Below are positions 22,767 through 35,257 of a stretch of 64,000 nucleotides of DNA, in pieces. The notes below the pieces were generated by a model, which was given only the letters and a program-made list of their open reading frames with translations, was not told the origin of the DNA and did not search any database. Each line of letters begins with the position of its first letter. Position 1 is the stretch's first letter. The translations under genes were made by a program, and so were the position numbers. Source of the DNA: Dioscorea cayenensis subsp. rotundata (taxonomy: Eukaryota > Streptophyta > Magnoliopsida > Dioscoreales > Dioscoreaceae); contig NC_052479.1 of assembly GCF_009730915.1 (NCBI RefSeq), forward strand, positions 3,286,001 through 3,350,000, in the 5' to 3' direction.

Positions 22767-24910
22767 TTATCACGCCCCGAACCCGGCTCGCCAGACCTGG
22801 TGCACCGAGAAACGGCTGCACACCCACAAGGGCGAGACCCAGTAGGCATGCAAGGCCTTAGAATCTAATCACACAACTGGAAACACAAAGTTCAGAATTT
22901 CAACATTCAATAGAAGCTAGTGTCATATACATAAATCAAATACTCACACAACTAGATAGTTAACTCAAATTTAGAAACGGAACATAATATCTGGCTAGCC
23001 CACTAAGATGCTTGTTGCACTATTCACTCTAGATATGAAAAAATATTCAACAACAAGATTATGAGCTTGGGAGCGCAGTAAATAACTACTAAAAATATTG
23101 GGATCATAAAAATGTTCAATAATCTTTAAAAACATACAAAATGTAACATAATGAAATAAATATCAAAATGAACCCGGAATCAGAAATAATTCAAAACAGA
23201 TTTAATTTACCAAAATAACGAGCATATAAGTCCCCCAAACAACTATGCCAAAACAAAACATCAGAACTCATTTATTTAAACTCGGTGACCCTAGTCAAAT
23301 TTCAGAGCTCATATGTTTACCCTCGGTGACCCGAGCCAGAATATCAGAAGCCGTTATTCTTCACCGACGGAACGATGCGAAACTATAGTTTCTATGTCAG
23401 AAATACGTGTAGACACGGTCAATGTTTAACCCCCAGTGACAGGATTATTGCATTGTTAATTGGGGACTATAAATTTCTTTACAAAAATATATCAGTATGT
23501 CCAAAATTATTGTCAACGCAGAAATACTGAAATTCGTGATCCTGTCTTCCAATAAAAATAATTCCAATTATTTCAAAATAAGATAATGCTAATGTCTTAC
23601 AACAGTATTTAGAAATTTAATCAATCACACGACAACAATAATTAATATTTAACAAATATATGAAAATAATTCATTAATTTCCATAATAGAGGAAAATATG
23701 ATAACTGGAATTCTGATAAAAATTTAAAAAAAATTAAATTTTTCACTAAAGCCCACAAAAGTCAGAATAGCTAACTGAAGATTTGAAAAAAAATTAAATA
23801 AAATCTTTTCATAGATGCTCACATAACAACTATTAAATAACCATTTAAATAATCAATTTAAATATCTATTAAATAAACCAGAATTTAAAACTAAATAATT
23901 TAATAACTAATAAAATTACAAACAATGAGAAAGTTAATAAATATTAACTAAAAATTAACTCAATGATTAAAAAAAAATATCATTAACAAGACAAATAAGT
24001 GAATAAAATAAAATTGGTAATTTTTCAAGAGTCAAAATGAATATACATATACGTGTATTTATATGTGGTTTACTTACCTGGAGATCCCCAAAATCTAACT
24101 CCCATTCGAACACAAGATCAATCATTCTTCAACAACCTTAAAAGCATAATCAAAATAGCTTATAACAATAATTTAACATTATCCAAAACATAGATCAAAG
24201 CCCATAGCAAAATTCAAAGACTCACTTTCTACTCTATCTAACACTAAACATCTAATCACAAGATAATTTAGCCAAAAATCATGTTTCAAGAAAAATAGCA
24301 TTTCAACAAACACCTTGTGGGCATAACTAAAACCAAGCAATTAACCAAATAGACAAATAAGACACATGCTATCAATACAAACTAATATCCTTTACTAGCA
24401 AAGCAAAGAAGAACTAACTAGTTGGGCTAAAAAAATATAATAAGCTAGCATCATCTCATTTTACCCACAAACTTGGCAACCTAATTGGCAAGAACAAGAA
24501 AAATTCTCCAAACAAAAGGCTTACAAGGTTGGATGGCGAAAATTAGGCCAACAACAGCCCTTGAGGCCGCTCCTAGCTCCACGGCATGCAAGGGAAAAAG
24601 TCTATGATTTCCATCGGCTCACCAAACAAGGGAGGCACAAAGGAAGATAGATGAAGTTTTTGATCGCTGGATTACCTTTTTGAAGCTCCAAACCCAAATC
24701 AATAGCATGGCTAACGGTGAGATCGATGGTGAGGCTAAGGAATAGGGAGTTCCGGTTGGGTGAAGAAACAAATGGAAGAGAAGACTCATAGCTTTAGGAA
24801 AGAAGATAGAGAGATTTCACTGGCTAAAGAATGGAAAAATAAAAGCAACCGTTTTTTTTCATAAAAACAATAGTTTTTTTTTCTTCCTTATTTAAGGGAG
24901 GTGGGGTCCA
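22767..24910. mobile_element. 2.1-kb insertion in the MULE transposase gene, class uncertain
   Basis: It interrupts the transposase frame between GIFVK and LLTKSGNF. TAAAA occurs at both edges (22762-22766 and 24911-24915), compatible with a 5-bp duplication. Read on the minus strand it starts TGGACCCCAC and ends in GGTTCGGGGCGTGATAA, close to the TG...CA ends of an LTR with the last bases changed, so a minus-strand solo LTR is my best guess. No coding region is visible. The short AT-rich duplication is weak evidence. Confidence 0.45.
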
Positions 24911-24915
24911 TAAAA

Positions 24916-27360
24916 ATCATCAAGTGATAAGCAGGACAAGCTGTCACCAAAGGTGTTACTTACTAAGTCTGGTAATTTTGTTGAGATTGATTTCAATGAG
25001 GAACATATTTTGGAGTTGGATGTGGATGAAGGTAATGATGGTGGCAATGTAGTTGACAATGAGGGTGACAATGCTATTGGTAATGAGTTCGGCAATGAGA
25101 GTGACAGTGTTATTGGGAATGAACAAAGAAATGAGGGTGGCAGTGGCAGTAGCAGTGATAGTGAGTTAATGAAAGATGATGAAGAGAGGTTAATAGATGT
25201 CCCATTTATTAGTTGCAATTCAAACATTGATGATGAGGTAGAAGAGGTAACTAGTAAGATTAGAAGGCATGTTAATTTGATAAGAGAATTGCAAGGTGCA
25301 GATAATGCTATGATAGGTGATGATGATGTTGCAAATACTAATGAAGAGATTGATGAAATTATTTATGGAAATGAGACTGGGTAGCAAGATATTAGGAAAG
25401 TCAGTGGGTATATAAGTGACTATATTGATGACTCAACCCAAGAAGCTATCCTGATACTAGTGAAGGCAACAATGCAGATGATGCTAGGAGATATAAGTCT
25501 TCCAGGATGATTTATGACCCTAATGTACCTTTTGATGATTTTTACTTGGATTTAAGATTTAAAGATCTTAAATCATTCAAAAGTGAGCTTATTGAATTTT
25601 CAACTAAGAGGGGATTTGAATTCAAATATATCAAAAATGATTCAATGAGGATTAGGGCTAGATGTGCAGGGAAAGAATGCAAGTAATTGATATTGTGTTC
25701 TTGGTGTTCAGCGAAAAAGATGTATGTTGTGAAACGCTATGTTTCAAGGCATTCATGCCTACTTGGAACTACAAAAAATAGAAGGGTGATAGCTCTTTTC
25801 ATTGCTAAAAGATTTGGTGAAGTGATAAGTGCCATGTCAATCATTAGGGACAGACAATTAAGGGCAATGGCGAGGGCACAATTGGATGTTTTTATAACCA
25901 ACAAGGTCTGTAGGAATGCAAAGAATTTGGTGCTTAAAAAATTGAAGAGCAGTTCAAGGAGGACTTCAAAGTACTGAACAATTATGCACTTGAGTTGAAA
26001 GCATCAAGCCCAGGGAGTAATGTGGTTGTTGTGGCTAAAAGAAATAATCCAAATGAGCTGCCTGTATTTCAAAAGATTTACATTTTCTTTACTGTTGTTA
26101 AAGATTTGGCTGGTTGTCGGAGGCTAGTTGGTCTAGATGGCTGTTTTCTAAAAGGGTTGCTTAAGGGCCAATTTCTTGTGGCTGTTAGGAGGGATGGGAA
26201 CAACCAAATGTTCCCTGTTGCATATGCATTGGTACAGAAAGAAACTAGTCAAACATGGTCCTAGTTTCTTGAACATCTGAGGAATTATCTTTGCATGGGG
26301 GAGGGCTTAGGCTGGTCTATAGTAAGCGATATGCAAAAGATATTCACTGGATTTTTTTTTTTCAAATAACAGTTGTATTTAACTAACTGATAATATTCCA
26401 TGCAGGGGCTAATCAATGCTGTGGTTTGCCTTCTTCCATTTATTTAGCATAGGATGTGTGCAAGGCACATTTATGTAAGATGGGGCAAGAAATATTAGGG
26501 TAAACAATTACAGATCCAATTTTGGAATATTGCTAGGTCAACAAGCTTCCCTGAGATACCAAAGCAACTAGACCAAATGAGGAAACTGAAAGGATGGGCC
26601 AAGGTTGTTGATGAATTACTAGAAAAGTGGCCTATTCAAAGTTGGTGTCAAGCTTTCTTCTCTAAGGTAATTAAATGTGAAGCAATTGACAACAACATGT
26701 GTGAAGTTTTTAATGGAGTAATCCTAGATGCAAGGAGTGGTGATATTTATGCTTGAAGACATACGACAATATGTGATGACAAGGATTTGCGGTGAAAAAG
26801 GGACTATGTTAGCAAGTGGAAAGGGGGTTATGGACCAAATATTGTTGCCAAGCTTGAGAAGGAAAAGCAGAAAAGTTTAAAATGGTTGGTTAAGTGGAAT
26901 GGAGGTTCTAAGCATGAGGTGTATTGGGATAATCTGATGGTTCATGTGAGAGAGGCCTATATTGTTATCTTAGCAAATAGAAGTGTTCATGTGGAAAATG
27001 GGATAAAACAGGACTACCATGCCAACATGGATTGGATGCCATTGCTTTTAAAGGGGAAGATTCACTTAATTATTCGGCTCATTGGTTTAGTAAAGAGACA
27101 TATTTAAAAGTGTATCAATTTCTTGTAAGTCTAGTGAGAGACAGGGAATTATGGTATGTTAGTGATGAAGGACCAATGTTGCCTCCCTTAGTGAAAAGAA
27201 TGCATGGTTACCCAAAAGAAAAAGAGAAGAGAGCCCTTGGAAGGTAAAAACAAGAATAGCACAAAATTGTCCAGGAAAGGTAGGATCTGCACATGTAGTT
27301 ACTGCCATGTTCAAGGCCATAACAAGGTCACATGGCCCAAAAAACCAACATACTTGTAAG
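24916..27360 (+). pseudogene. MULE transposase, main part, decayed
   Basis: The protein would cut and paste the element. In order I see: an acidic stretch after LLTKSGNFVEIDF; the DNA-binding domain (DFYLDLRFKDLKSFKSE to SWCSAKKMYVVKRYVSRHSC, about 25540-25770); the catalytic core with RRLVGLDGCFLKG (first Asp near 26136), DGNNQMFPVAYALV, a second Asp near 26328 and HRMCARHIYVRW near 26450; NNMCEVFNGVILDAR; and a C-terminal zinc knuckle CTCSYCHVQGHNK near 27284. Inactivating changes include stops at 25382, 25684 and 26262, a frameshift near 25935 and further stops after 26460. By family comparison the intact protein would be roughly 700-800 residues. It is clearly nonfunctional. Confidence 0.85.
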
Positions 27361-27369
27361 TTCTCTGAA

Positions 27370-28640
27370 TTAATATCAAACAAGAGCACAAAGTTGGTCA
27401 TTAGATTAATTTGTTCCCATGTTCTAAAGTTATGACATTTTTTGTAGGTAATAACTGGTGACACGGAAAGTATATCAATTCAGAAAAAATAGAAAATTGA
27501 TGCCACCAAAGGGAAGAGCACGACACCTCCTACCGGCAATGGGTCTGTCAAAATTTTAAGAGTAAGAAATAATTTCAGTATATGTACTTTAGAAAAATAC
27601 AATGAATTGTGATAGAGTGAAAGGGTTGCTAGAATAATGCTTTTCTGAATTTTTTTTATATGATGTAGGATACTCACAGTGGTGGAGTCATTTTTGGGAA
27701 AGAAAATCCTCAGTCTTTTTCATTTAACACTGCCTCTAGCTTACTTGTAATATCTTTCCATTTTAAAGCCATCTCATATTGTGCTTAACTTTTTCGATTT
27801 CTTAGTATATGTTCTTATTGTAAATGTTGTCTAAGCAAAGAGGAATGCAAGAGCTGCTACTGCTGCAAAGAAAAAGCAACATGAAGTTGAATAGCAGACC
27901 ACTGCATCATTTGAATTTACAGAACTCTCTACATAGCAGAGCATAATTTTTTCTACAACTAAAGATAAGGCTAATCCTTGAAGCATGGAAACAACAATTT
28001 GGAATGAGTTTTGATGTGATCAGTCTTTTTTTTTTAATGATCAATGTAGTTTTCCATGGTATTTTGGTAATGTTAGTACACATGGAAACAACAATTGGGA
28101 ATGCTAGTACTGTTATTTGGAATTAGAATGGTATTTTGGTAATGTATACAGAACATGATGTTTCTTCTATAAGGTTGATATTAAAACACAATGTTGTTGT
28201 TGATCATAATTATTCCTTGTGTTATCATTCTATTTCTCAACCAAATGAAACTTGTAGCCAATGTCTTCTGTTGAAAACTTTTGACTGTTTGTTCTTTTAC
28301 ATTGAATATATTATAATCAACACAACTTTCACAAGTTCTGATCTTGTGGTTTATTTTTCTTTTTTTGTATTCTTGGATGAAAATAATGATCTATGGAAGT
28401 TGAAGGTTATCAGATTTGTAGCTCTGTATTTATTCATAAGTTTTGTATAATAGCTTGGAATTTGAAAATAGACATTAAATTTGTAACTCTATATGTATTC
28501 ACAAGCTCTGTATTCTTTTAAAATAGAGTGGAATTTGAAAGGAGACATTAAATTTGTAACTCTCAAACAATATCATCCAATCAACATAACATAGGGAAAC
28601 CCAAATAAAAACATAAAGCAAAAGCTCAAAACGTGGAAAA
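27370..28640. other. MULE interior downstream of the transposase, no gene
   Basis: It has scattered splice-like and AT-rich sequence and no open domain-bearing frame. About 28645-28830 is more GC-rich with GATGGTAGCGA-like repeats next to the right inverted repeat. Confidence 0.5.
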
Positions 28641-28827
28641 TAATTAGAGGAGGCGACTGCGATGGTAGCGACGGCGCCTCGGATGTTCTTTCTTGGCGGT
28701 AACAACTATGATGGCATGACCATGATGGTAGCGATGACGCCCGGATGACAAACCATGGTAATGATTAATGTTCTCTCTCGGCGGTGATGACTGTGATGGC
28801 GGTGATTGTGATGGTGCCCCATGGAAT

Positions 28828-29101
28828 GTTAAAATTGGGTATCGGATCCGGGTCCAATTTGGATCGACCCGGATCCTTTTTTCAAAAGTATTTTTTAATC
28901 CACTTGAGTAATTTTTTAATAATACTTTATCTATCATAAATGTCACATCAGCATCCATGGATGGAGAATAGACGGACCGTAACTAAGAGGACCTGATTTT
29001 ACTCATTTGAATAATATAGAGACTTATAATGGGCAAATTAAATGACAGGGACCAAAGGGGCACATTTCATATAATACAGGGAGTAAATAGGGTATTTTAC
29101 C
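28828..29101 (-). repeat. Right terminal inverted repeat of the MULE
   Basis: It is the mirror of 20209-20465 and ends in GGGTATTTTACC directly before the TATCTATAA duplication. Confidence 0.85.
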
Positions 29102-29303
29102 TATCTATAAAAATTGTTTGTAAAATGCAAAAATGTAGAAAGATTGAGGTTTATTTGTAAAAATTTATGAAAATGTAAAAAATGTGAAAGTTCAAGGGCT
29201 TTGCTGCAAAATTTATTGGAAAAATGTAAAAAAAGTATAAATTGAGGGTTGAATTGCAAAAAATTATTAAAAAGACCTTTGTAGACTCCTTGAAGCTTGG
29301 ATG

Positions 29304-29758
29304 GAATTGATAACTTTGAAGCTTATTGTGAGGGCTTAATTAAGGGTCATTTATTACCTCTTGACATTCATATATATAGATGGTATTGATGAAGACTCTC
29401 TTGAAGCTCACTGTGAGATCTTACGGGGGCATTGATGTGTCTTAACACTCATAGAAGTGAATAGAATTGATGAAAACTTCTTTGAAGCCTACTGTAAGGT
29501 CCAATATTGTTTGATACTCATACCCCTTGTTTGGTTGGGGGATACTCATAACTTTGAAGCTTATTATGAGGCCTTAAGGGGCATTTATTACCTCTTGACA
29601 CTCATATATGTGGATGGTATTGATGAAGACTCTCTTGAAGCTCATTGTGAGATCTTGTAGGGGCATTTATGTGTCTTGACACTTTTAAAAGTGAATAGAA
29701 TTGATGAAAACTTCTTTAAAGCCTACTGTAAAGTCTAATATTATTTGAAACTCATACC
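29304..29758. repeat. Tandem duplication of an about 240-bp unit
   Basis: The first unit (about 29304-29528) contains AACTTTGAAGCTTATTGTGAGG, GATGAAGACTCTCTTGAAGC and GATGAAAACTTCTTT and ends CTCATACCCCTTGTTTGGTT. The second (about 29541-29758) repeats all of these in the same order. Its end is split after CTCATACC by a hAT element and resumes at 30881. Confidence 0.85.
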
Positions 29759-30880
29759 TAGGGCTGTAAACGAGACTTGCCGAGCCGAGCTTCACTATGT
29801 TCAAGCTCGGCTCGTTATTATTTTGATCGAGCTCGAGCTCGAGCAGAGCTTATTTCGAGTTTCATTAATGAGCCTTGGGCTCGGCTCGTAAAGAAAATTA
29901 AAGGTTCGGGCTCGGCTCGTTAGATCGTTTAAGCTCGATAATTTTTTTAATTTTAATTTTATATTAAATAAAATATCATTGAGGCTTATTTAATGCATGC
30001 TCGGCTCGAGCTCGGGAATCATTTAAGGTCTGACTCGATTTGAGCTCGGGAATCATTTAAAACTATGCTCGAGTTCAAACTTTTCAAAAGCCTCATTAAA
30101 CAATAATAACAAAATGAATACGGGTTACAATAATCAAGCTATCTATGCTCAATTGTTCATCTTTCAAATCTTGTTGTGAAACACTAAAACAATCAAGTCT
30201 AAAATTAGAAAAATAAAAAACCATCACATAAATATTCAAGTCATACATAGCATAATTAGACATCAAAATAAACCATGTTTAAAACCAAACATCAATGAAG
30301 TCTTGGCATAATTCAAAATCAACATAATTAAGTCTACAATTGTTCATATAAGAAGAGCTTCATTTTAGTGATAAATTCGTTGCTTCCATAGCTTGAAAAT
30401 TCCTACAAAACAATAAACATAACACATAAGTAAATGTATATGATACATTGATACATTGATACTATAAATAAATCATTAATGATTTTTATAAATGTGCTAT
30501 TAACGAGATGATAAACAAGTCCTTTAACGATTCTTATAAACAAGCTTTAATTCATACATTATACAAGTTCTTTAGCAATTCATATAAACGAGTTTTTAAC
30601 GATTCATATAAACGGGCTTTTAACGATTCATATAAATGAGCATATAAACGAGCTTTTAACGATTCATATAAATGAGCTTTTAATGATTCATATAAATGAG
30701 TTTACTCACGAGCCTTAACGAGCCGAGCTTGATGGTGTTCAGGCTCGACTAGTTTATTTTATAAGCTTAATAATCGGACTTGAGAATCGCTAATTTAATT
30801 TAACGAACGAGCCGAGCTGAGCCCTTAACGAGCCGAGCCTTCGAGCTTTTAATGAACGTATTGGCTCGTTTACAACCCTA
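29759..30880. mobile_element. Non-autonomous hAT element
   Basis: The ends TAGGGCTGTAAACGAG and TAGGGTTGTAAACGAG (reverse complement of the right end) differ at one base. A perfect 8-bp duplication, CTCATACC, flanks it at 29751-29758 and 30881-30888. The subterminal regions are full of GAGCCGAGC/GCTCGGCTC words, the presumed transposase-binding sites. A run of TTTTAACGATTCATATAAA units lies at about 30590-30690. No transposase is encoded. The neighbouring duplicate unit supplies an intact empty site at about 29517, confirming the insertion. Confidence 0.92.
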
Positions 30881-30888
30881 CTCATACC

Positions 30889-33600
30889 CCTTATTTGGTT
30901 GGGGGTTTATGGAGGAGTGAGGAGAGGTGAAGCATGTCTGGTTGGGGGAGTAAAGAAGTGAAGGAGAAACACCCTTCCAAACCTCTCACATCCTATCTCT
31001 TCAAACAGGATCTTTTGGAGGGGGAAAATTGGATAGAGCCGGCTTCACCTATGTTGCACAGGTCTTCTATTCATATTATGCCATGCGTACATTCATTAAA
31101 TGTACATGCAATGTACATGCTTTACTAAGGGATAAAAAAAACTATTAACAGAATCATTTTCAAGGTTAATAGATTAAAAAATACAACACATTTAAAAAGT
31201 TAATTCATAATTGATAAAACTTATGTGGTATGAGTTTTATTTTTTTAAAATGATTTATTATATTAATTTGATTTTACTAATAATTATATTATTTAATTAA
31301 TATGCTAAAATTTTTAAACGTTTTTTTAAATGAGTTTATTATCGCTACCTTGCACACCATTCTACCATCGTCAAAAGTCAATCTCTCACGGAAAAGAGAG
31401 TCAAGATTTGAGACTTTTGAGGTTCGGATCGGAGTTTCATGAATTTAGAATTTTGTTATTCTTTGGAACTTCCAAGACGAGTTCCGGGCACCATGGGAAG
31501 TGGGCGTTCCACTTCCTGGACGTGGGACCCACTAGCATAATTAACAAAAAAGTCCCTGAATACTTTCAATTTTACATATTATTTCAAATAGTTCAATAAT
31601 TCAATATATATATATATACACTAAGTCTATCAATGAAATTAATTTCTCAAAAAGTATCTTTGTAACTTTGTATCCCATGGGTTGCAATGTGATGTTTTTT
31701 TTGGCACTTGTCGCCGTTATAAAAAAAAAATTTAATAACCAGTGAGGATAATGATGGATTTGGCTTTCGATGAATGATGAAGAGTGATTTTAATATGCTG
31801 ATTGAATTTTTTTAATTAAAATTCTATTACTTATATTTAAGTGAATACTAAACAAAAGTAAGAAAATTATATTGAAAAACAAGCAAAAAAAGAAAATAAA
31901 ATAAAAACATAAAACTGGAGAAAGTTTATAAAAATGATAACTATAATTATAAAGTTTTATTAAAAAATCTATAAAAAATATATTAAAAATAATGATGAGT
32001 ATTTTTAAAAAAATAATGAGGACTATGGGATAATAATTATTTTATATTTAATAATATGAAGTTGTTTGTGGTGGAGTTTGTATAGTTACACAAAACAAAT
32101 TAATAAATTAATTTGTAAATTAAAATACATTTCAAAAGATCTAAAAGCATAACACAGCTTTTTAATAATTTTTTTAATAAACGATGGAAATTTAATAATG
32201 ACTAAATTAAATGAGTTTGAAAAGTTATTTTTAATCCATGTCCTTCCACGAGTCAGTCCACTTTATCTCAGCCTTTTCTAACATCTTTAATACATATTCT
32301 TATTGAAATAACTTGAAATATAAATAACATTTATTATCATCTTTAATTAATTTAAAATATGATAATTAATTGATATTGAAAAAAAATTATATATTAACAA
32401 AACCTGTTAAAAACATTTATTTTAATTAAGTTAAAGTTTTGCAAACTTCCACAAATCTTGCATAAAAATTATTTATTATTAGATTTTACATAAAAAATTC
32501 ACTAAATTTATTTATTGATAAATTATATAAAGTTTTCATAACAACACTGTGAGACATTATTGTTATTTTTTTAAAAATTTTAACAAAGGCAATTATGACT
32601 TATGACTGTATTATAGTTTGAGGTACAAATATTTTATCAAATTATGCTACATTTAGGCATCATTTTGTGCTACACTAAATAAGGAATGAAAAAAATTATA
32701 CTATATTGCACCTCAAAATTTGGCTTATTAAACACACCCTAAAAATATCAAAAGATTTGATAAGCCACAAGACAAGGAGTGCATGCTGCTTGAATATTAA
32801 GTCTTCGATATAGTGGATACACACATGATTAGTGAGCAAATCTACCCGAATGTGTGACTTGAACATCTTTAAGTTAATGAATGAGTTGATTAGTAAAAGA
32901 AAGAGACACCAAACAATACTGACCACATTAAAGAGGTTCGAATTTTTGTAAAATTATTTAAAAACTAAGTCCAAAAAACTTATTCAAGATGACAAGGTAA
33001 AATGACATAATGGCAGACTATTTTTATAAGAAAAGAAAGTTATTGATTAGGGTATTGTTATTATAAAGAAATCTGACCAATCTAATTCTAACTGGACCAA
33101 GAAATTTCATTGGTTTGGTTGTAATTGAGTTTATAAATAAAAATTTTATTTTAACATATAAATAGAGAAAATGGTTTCTGTGGACGTACACAAACGTCCA
33201 CAGACAGCAACAGTAGGATTAAGATAATGCACAGTGAGAGCTAATTTTATTACTGTTCACTAAATAGTGTAGAACCGTTGGATTGAAATCCAACGGCCCA
33301 GAGCAATATTCACAGATTACGAATTGTGAACGTGCGTAGAGGATCGATGCTTATATATATATATATATATATTTAAAATTAGTAACATATAATACAGTCT
33401 TGTAATGACATGTTAACATGATATTATTAACGACTTACTTAGCAACTTATTTTCATCAAATGACCATATTTATATATTTTTAAGGATCAAAGTAAACATG
33501 TTTAGATATTATTAAGGACCGGTTGTGAAATGTCTCCAAGTTTAAAAAAATAAAAGTAAAATAAAATAAAATGCAAATATAAAAAATGTAAGGGGGGTGA
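30889..33600. other. AT-rich intergenic DNA, no gene seen
   Basis: A less AT-rich patch at about 31340-31560 has an 89-residue frame with no recognisable domain. The remainder is AT-rich with TA runs near 31604 and 33354. Confidence 0.5.
33171..33345. mobile_element. Possible foldback element related to 16417-16641
   Basis: It has CTGTGGACGT and ACGTCCACAG on the left and the core CCGTTGGATTGAAATCCAACGG, reminiscent of the CCATTGGATC core of the foldback MITE in the hAT element. The right end (GTGAACGTGCG) matches only loosely and I found no duplication. Confidence 0.3.
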
Positions 33601-33609
33601 TTGTAAAAA

Positions 33610-34052
33610 ATGTTCTTTCTTTCATCTATGAAATCCACGCTTATTTCCACACGTCAACCCCTCGAACACCGCTTCCCTCGTCGACACTTCATTGAAGACG
33701 ACCCTCACACGACGCTTCACCAAACCCTCATCTTTTTCTCTCCTTCTCTTCTCCCTTCTCTCTGGAATTCTCCGATCGTGAATCAGATCTATGTTTTGTG
33801 GATGATCCCCCATAATCTCCGCTCTCCGGCGATCCCTGTAGATCTCTGTATCTCCATCGAATTCAGATCCATTCTCCCATCTGTTCCAAATCTTGTTGCT
33901 TTTTGTTTTGAATTGGATTGAGATCTATTTTTATGGTAACCTGTATGATTCTCGATCAATCTTAGTTTGGTTTGGTGAGGATTTGTGAATTTTCTTTGGT
34001 TTTGTGATCGGGATTGGATTTAGGGTTTGGATTGTTTTTGGGTCTGGGATAA
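33610..34052 (+). promoter_or_regulatory. Probable 5' leader of the L34e-superfamily gene
   Basis: Base composition shifts from AT-rich to a pyrimidine-rich, moderately GC-rich stretch (about 33640-33860) with CTTCTC and CTCTCTGG runs, followed by T-rich sequence up to the start codon. That pattern fits a transcribed leader, possibly with a small intron (donor near 33935, acceptor near 34021). No clear TATA box was picked; the (TA)n at 33354 is too far upstream. Confidence 0.35.
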
Positions 34053-34718
34053 ATGGCGATGGTTGATTGCCGGAGCTTGATTGAGTTCTGCCGTGCGTTT
34101 GAGCGGCATCGGAGAACGGCGGCGAGCTCCACGGAATCATCGGAGCACCATCGTTTCCGTAAGAGCAAGTCTCTTAATCCCTTGTCTCACCCTTTCTGTG
34201 AGCACTCAACCTTCGCCGTCGTTGACATCGTCATCCTCTGCCTGGCCCTTGGAGCGCTCGGAGTCCTCACCGTCCCTTGCCTCAAGCTCATCTTCCAAGA
34301 ATCTAGCTATCTTCTCACCTTTGCGGTGGCTTTCATGGAGGAAGTCATCTGCAATGCCCCTGTTGCTTACATTGCAGGCTTGATCATGTTCGTTACTGCC
34401 ATCGTCGTTTGGGAATGGATCAGTTACCAGGGGAGGAAATGCGGGAATCCTTATTGCAAAGGTCTTAAGAAAGCCGTCGAATTTGATATCCAGCTTGAAT
34501 CAGAGGAATGTGTGAGGTACTTGCCACCTTCGCCAAAGGACTTGCTTGGAGCCTGCCCGCTTGAACTAGGAGGTGATCACAAGGAGCTTGAAGCTGAGCT
34601 TAAGAAGATGGCACCGCTGAATGGACGCACTGTTCTGATATTTCGCTTGCGTTGTGGGTGCCCTGCTGGGAGAATGGAGGTTTGGGGGGAGAAGAAAGTG
34701 CGCAGGATCAAGAAGTAG
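34053..34718 (+). CDS. Ribosomal protein L34e-superfamily membrane protein
   Basis: This single-exon gene encodes 221 residues. It resembles the plant proteins annotated as ribosomal protein L34e superfamily, whose role is unknown; they are not the true 60S subunit L34. After a basic, serine-rich N-terminus (about 1-50) come hydrophobic segments at about 54-80 (VVDIVILCLALGALGVLTV) and 104-123 (YIAGLIMFVTAIVVWEWI), with a weaker one between them. So it is probably a membrane protein. A cysteine motif KCGNPYCKGLKKAVEFD follows, then ECVRYLPPSP and near the C-terminus LRCGCPAGRMEVWGEKKVRR; the paired cysteines suggest metal binding. It ends in a lysine/arginine tail. Length is normal for the group and codon use is clean, with GC well above its surroundings. 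The start is the first of two close ATGs (MAMVDC). It looks intact and functional. Confidence 0.85.
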   Translation: MAMVDCRSLIEFCRAFERHRRTAASSTESSEHHRFRKSKSLNPLSHPFCEHSTFAVVDIVILCLALGALGVLTVPCLKLIFQESSYLLTFAVAFMEEVICNAPVAYIAGLIMFVTAIVVWEWISYQGRKCGNPYCKGLKKAVEFDIQLESEECVRYLPPSPKDLLGACPLELGGDHKELEAELKKMAPLNGRTVLIFRLRCGCPAGRMEVWGEKKVRRIKK

Positions 34719-35257
34719 ACATCTATATATACTCATCTTTATCTCATAATATGCCCTCTTATAGGAACAATATCCAACTTTAAGCTTGTGGATCTCTCAT
34801 TACTCCTCTTCAGCAAATAAATAACATAGGATATGCTCTGAAGATTGTAGCATCTAGCGGCATTATCATATCATACTTTCATCGCCAGGGAACTTCAATC
34901 ACATAATTTCAATAAAGTGATCTATTAGATATCATTTGTGACTTAATATTTTTGCCTGGTTGCTTCTTTCTTCTGTCATGACATTCTTTTGATAAGTTGC
35001 ATTTCTGGAGCATGATGTGTTCATATTAATCTAGTCTTAGCATTCTAGTGTATGCAAATTATTAGAAGGGACTGTTTTTGAATTTGTTCTCTATCTCTAA
35101 TTAGTTCAAAGCTTTGGTACTACATGACCATTATGTTTGGAGGAAATATCTTTCTTTCTTTTTTCCCATGTAGCATGTGATTTTAATAGTTTAATATCCA
35201 ATCAATGTGGTACTCTCCTTGCATGTTTTGTTTTGTTTTTTATTTTATATCTGTCAT

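Larger units (their letters stand above)
20209..29101. mobile_element. Mutator-like element (MULE), 8.9 kb, inactivated
   Basis: Long inverted repeats (about 20209-20465 and 28828-29101) begin GATAGAATACCCTATTTA and GGTAAAATACCCTATTTA. They share AGGTCCTCT, ATTCTCCATCCA, GGATGCTGATGTG, ACTCAAGTGGATTAAAAA and CGGATCCGATACCCA. A perfect 9-bp duplication, TATCTATAA, flanks it at 20200-20208 and 29102-29110. Between the ends lies a broken MULE transposase gene on the plus strand, together with a solo LTR (21254-22277) and a second insertion (22767-24910) that splits the gene. Subtracting the insertions leaves about 5.7 kb, a normal autonomous size. The element has many stops and is dead as a source, but its intact ends could still be mobilised by a related transposase. 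Confidence 0.9.

Noticed and set aside
28644..28958. 104-residue minus-strand ORF
   Set aside because: It lies mostly within the right inverted repeat of the MULE and mirrors the chance frame at 20339-20560 in the left repeat.
33610..33921. 103-residue ORF upstream of the L34e-superfamily gene
   Set aside because: Composition fits a transcribed leader, and the peptide has no domain.
34081..34383. 100-residue ORF in another frame of the L34e-superfamily gene
   Set aside because: It overlaps the clearly coding 221-residue frame and has no motif of its own.
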